A stretch of DNA of 6,725 bases from DATJUF01 sp035524095. Lineage in GTDB: Bacteria > Desulfobacterota > Binatia > Binatales > Binataceae. The stretch lies in contig DATKPK010000086.1 of NCBI GenBank assembly GCA_035524095.1, forward strand, positions 1-6,725. The letters run 5' to 3'. The translations under genes were made by a program, and so were the position numbers. The notes under the pieces were generated by a model, which worked only from the letters and a program-made list of their open reading frames with translations, ran no database searches and was not told the origin of the DNA. Position 1 is the stretch's first letter; the number at the start of each line of letters is the position of its first letter. Below are positions 5,602-6,725 of this stretch, in pieces.

Positions 5602-6657
5602 GTGGCGAGGAAAAAAGTTGTGATTCTGCCCGGCGACGACGAGGCGCCACGGACAGTTGAAGCCGCGATGGAGGTGATGCACGCGCTCAAGGTGGAGCTC
5701 GACTTTGTCGAGTTTCCTACGGGCGAGCATTGGGTACGCGGCGAGACCAACAAGGAGGCTATCGCCGCGATCGACGCTTCCGATTCGGCGTTATTCGGTT
5801 CGACGTCAGGTAAGACGACCGCGATTAATTATCTGCGATGGGGCAAACAGACCTACGCAAATGTCCGGCCTTGCCGGTACATGAAGGGCTTCAAGAGTCC
5901 GCTCGCGAATCCCGACGGTATCGATTTTGTGATCGTGCGCGAGAACCTTGAAGACCTCTACCTTATGCTGGAGGGGCCGATCGCGTCGCTGCAGCCGTTG
6001 CATCTTTACAGCCGTATCCTGCGTGAGGAGCTCGATACGAGTGAACGCGGGATCTACGCAATTAAGATCATAACTGAGCGCAAAAGCCGGCAAATCGCGA
6101 AGTTCGCATTCGAGCTGGCGCGCAAGCGCAAGGCGAAGGGCTATCCGGGCAAAGTCACCTGTACCTCGAAGTACAATATGCTGCGCGAGTCCGATGGACT
6201 CTTCCGTCAGATAGCTGAAGAGACTTCGGCGAATTATCCCGATATCAAGTACGAACAATTTATCGTTGACGACTTCGCGCGGCGAATCGTGCAGAGCTCG
6301 CATAGCCTAGACGTCGTTGTGATGCCCAATCTCTATGGCGATATCCTTTCGGACGCGGCAGCCGGGACGATTGGTGGTCTTGGGGTGGCGCCGAGTGGAT
6401 GTTACGGCGACGGTTACGCCTATTTCGAATCAGTGCATGGCACCGCCCCGGATATTCTGGGCCAAGGCATAATCAATCCGACCGCGACGATGCTTTCGGC
6501 TGTCATGATGCTCGAATATGTCGGACTGACGCAGGAATCGGAGCGCTTTGAGAATGCGATTCGGAAAGTCTATGCCGAGGGCAAGACGATTACGGTTGAC
6601 CAAGGCGGCAAGGCGAAGACGGCCGAGTTTACCCGCGCAGTAATCGACAGTTTGTAA
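5602..6657 (+). CDS. NAD-type isocitrate/isopropylmalate dehydrogenase family protein, divergent, substrate unassigned
   Basis: 351 residues from a GTG at 5602, preceded by GGAGGG (5589-5594) with 7-nt spacing; the upstream in-frame TTG at 5587 is part of that site. This is the beta-decarboxylating dehydrogenase fold. Visible motifs are VRPCRYMKG (88-96), VRENLEDLY (112-120; family R-E-N-x-E-x-x-Y), the catalytic Lys190 in CTSKYNM, acidic metal-ligand candidates Asp223/Asp224 in VDDFARRIV, and the PROSITE-type signature NLYGDILSDAAAGTIGG (243-259) with Asp247 and Asp251. HGTAPD (279-284) with Asp284 indicates NAD+ rather than NADP+. Odd points: the usual GDGIGPE near the N-terminus is GDDEAPR (11-17), and by rough alignment to the isocitrate dehydrogenase loop the Ser/Asn pair is Thr/Ile. 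The substrate may be isocitrate, homoisocitrate, isopropylmalate or a relative; no leu or aco gene is adjacent. It is bracketed by two parS sites. No clear promoter is seen; TATATG at 5573-5578 has no good -35. Confidence 0.9.
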   Translation: MARKKVVILPGDDEAPRTVEAAMEVMHALKVELDFVEFPTGEHWVRGETNKEAIAAIDASDSALFGSTSGKTTAINYLRWGKQTYANVRPCRYMKGFKSPLANPDGIDFVIVRENLEDLYLMLEGPIASLQPLHLYSRILREELDTSERGIYAIKIITERKSRQIAKFAFELARKRKAKGYPGKVTCTSKYNMLRESDGLFRQIAEETSANYPDIKYEQFIVDDFARRIVQSSHSLDVVVMPNLYGDILSDAAAGTIGGLGVAPSGCYGDGYAYFESVHGTAPDILGQGIINPTATMLSAVMMLEYVGLTQESERFENAIRKVYAEGKTITVDQGGKAKTAEFTRAVIDSL

Positions 6658-6699
6658 GTTGAATAAGCCTCGCTGGCGGTCCGCTCGTGATTTTCAGCG

Positions 6700-6725
6700 A
6701 TCGATGTTTCACGTGAAACATCGAT
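6700..6725. other. parS: second parS site within a palindrome that runs off the window
   Basis: The core TGTTTCACGTGAAACA (6705-6720) is identical to the first site. Symmetry continues outward for at least 5 bp (ATCGA on the left, TCGAT on the right), 26 bp in total up to the window edge, and may extend further. It lies 42 nt past the dehydrogenase stop. The centre is 1181 bp from the centre of the first parS. Two consensus sites this close support a real, origin-proximal ParB loading region rather than a chance match. Confidence 0.93.

Noticed and set aside
5806..6303. 165-codon open frame on the - strand inside the dehydrogenase gene
   Set aside because: It is antisense to a strongly supported enzyme with conserved motifs and has no ribosome binding site or family match.
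4346..6657. C-terminal Gly-Gly shared by the DUF971 protein, the flavin reductase and MoaA, suggesting a ubiquitin-like or tagging theme
   Set aside because: Gly-Gly is normal for MoaA and common at flavin-reductase ends; the third case is most likely coincidence, and no activating or protease gene is nearby.
1..6725. CRISPR array, tRNA, rRNA, insertion sequence or integrase signatures
   Set aside because: No spaced direct repeats, no cloverleaf with CCA or T-loop consensus, and no transposase-like or integrase-like protein seen on either strand.

Overview
This is a bacterial chromosomal segment of moderately high G+C. It carries about nine protein-coding genes or candidates and two perfect copies of the ParB-binding centromere site parS. 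The genes have Shine-Dalgarno-type starts and Gram-negative-style Sec signal peptides. Nothing here fixes a phylum. The mixture (exported cysteine-rich paralogs, a lone moaA, a DUF971 protein, a flavin reductase, an NAD-type decarboxylating dehydrogenase) fits an uncultivated deltaproteobacterium-like or related soil/sediment lineage, but that is inference. The parS sites suggest an origin-proximal position on a chromosome. No parA or parB is inside the window.

Left third (1-2465): a family of small exported proteins. Three members lie head to tail on the + strand (the first cut by the window edge). A fourth, larger member converges on them from the - strand, and a strong 13-bp-stem terminator lies between. 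They share a signal peptide, a paired-cysteine motif ending in CGC, two further single cysteines, and a C-terminal block with a GSY motif, usually ending in a TGN-type motif. I do not recognise a named family, and their function is unknown.

Middle (2466-4345): a 338-bp gene-free stretch with weak hairpins, then moaA (molybdenum cofactor biosynthesis, - strand). A 73-codon hypothetical ORF sits 7 nt upstream of moaA. A divergent 58-codon ORF, with one membrane helix and a charged helix, starts 24 nt from that ORF. The two small ORFs are tentative.

Right part (4346-6725): a DUF971-type protein (- strand) with two CxCxxC motifs is divergent from a flavin-reductase-like FMN-binding protein (+ strand). 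Their 251-bp intergenic region holds two perfect hairpins or palindromes. Next come a parS site inside a 32-bp perfect palindrome, a divergent NAD-type isocitrate/isopropylmalate dehydrogenase family gene, and a second parS inside a palindrome that runs off the window end. The two centromere sites bracket the dehydrogenase gene, their centres 1181 bp apart.

The most noteworthy signals are the paired extended-palindrome parS sites, the exported 6-Cys paralog cluster, the doubled CxCxxC DUF971 protein, and the dehydrogenase with altered N-terminal and substrate-loop motifs.
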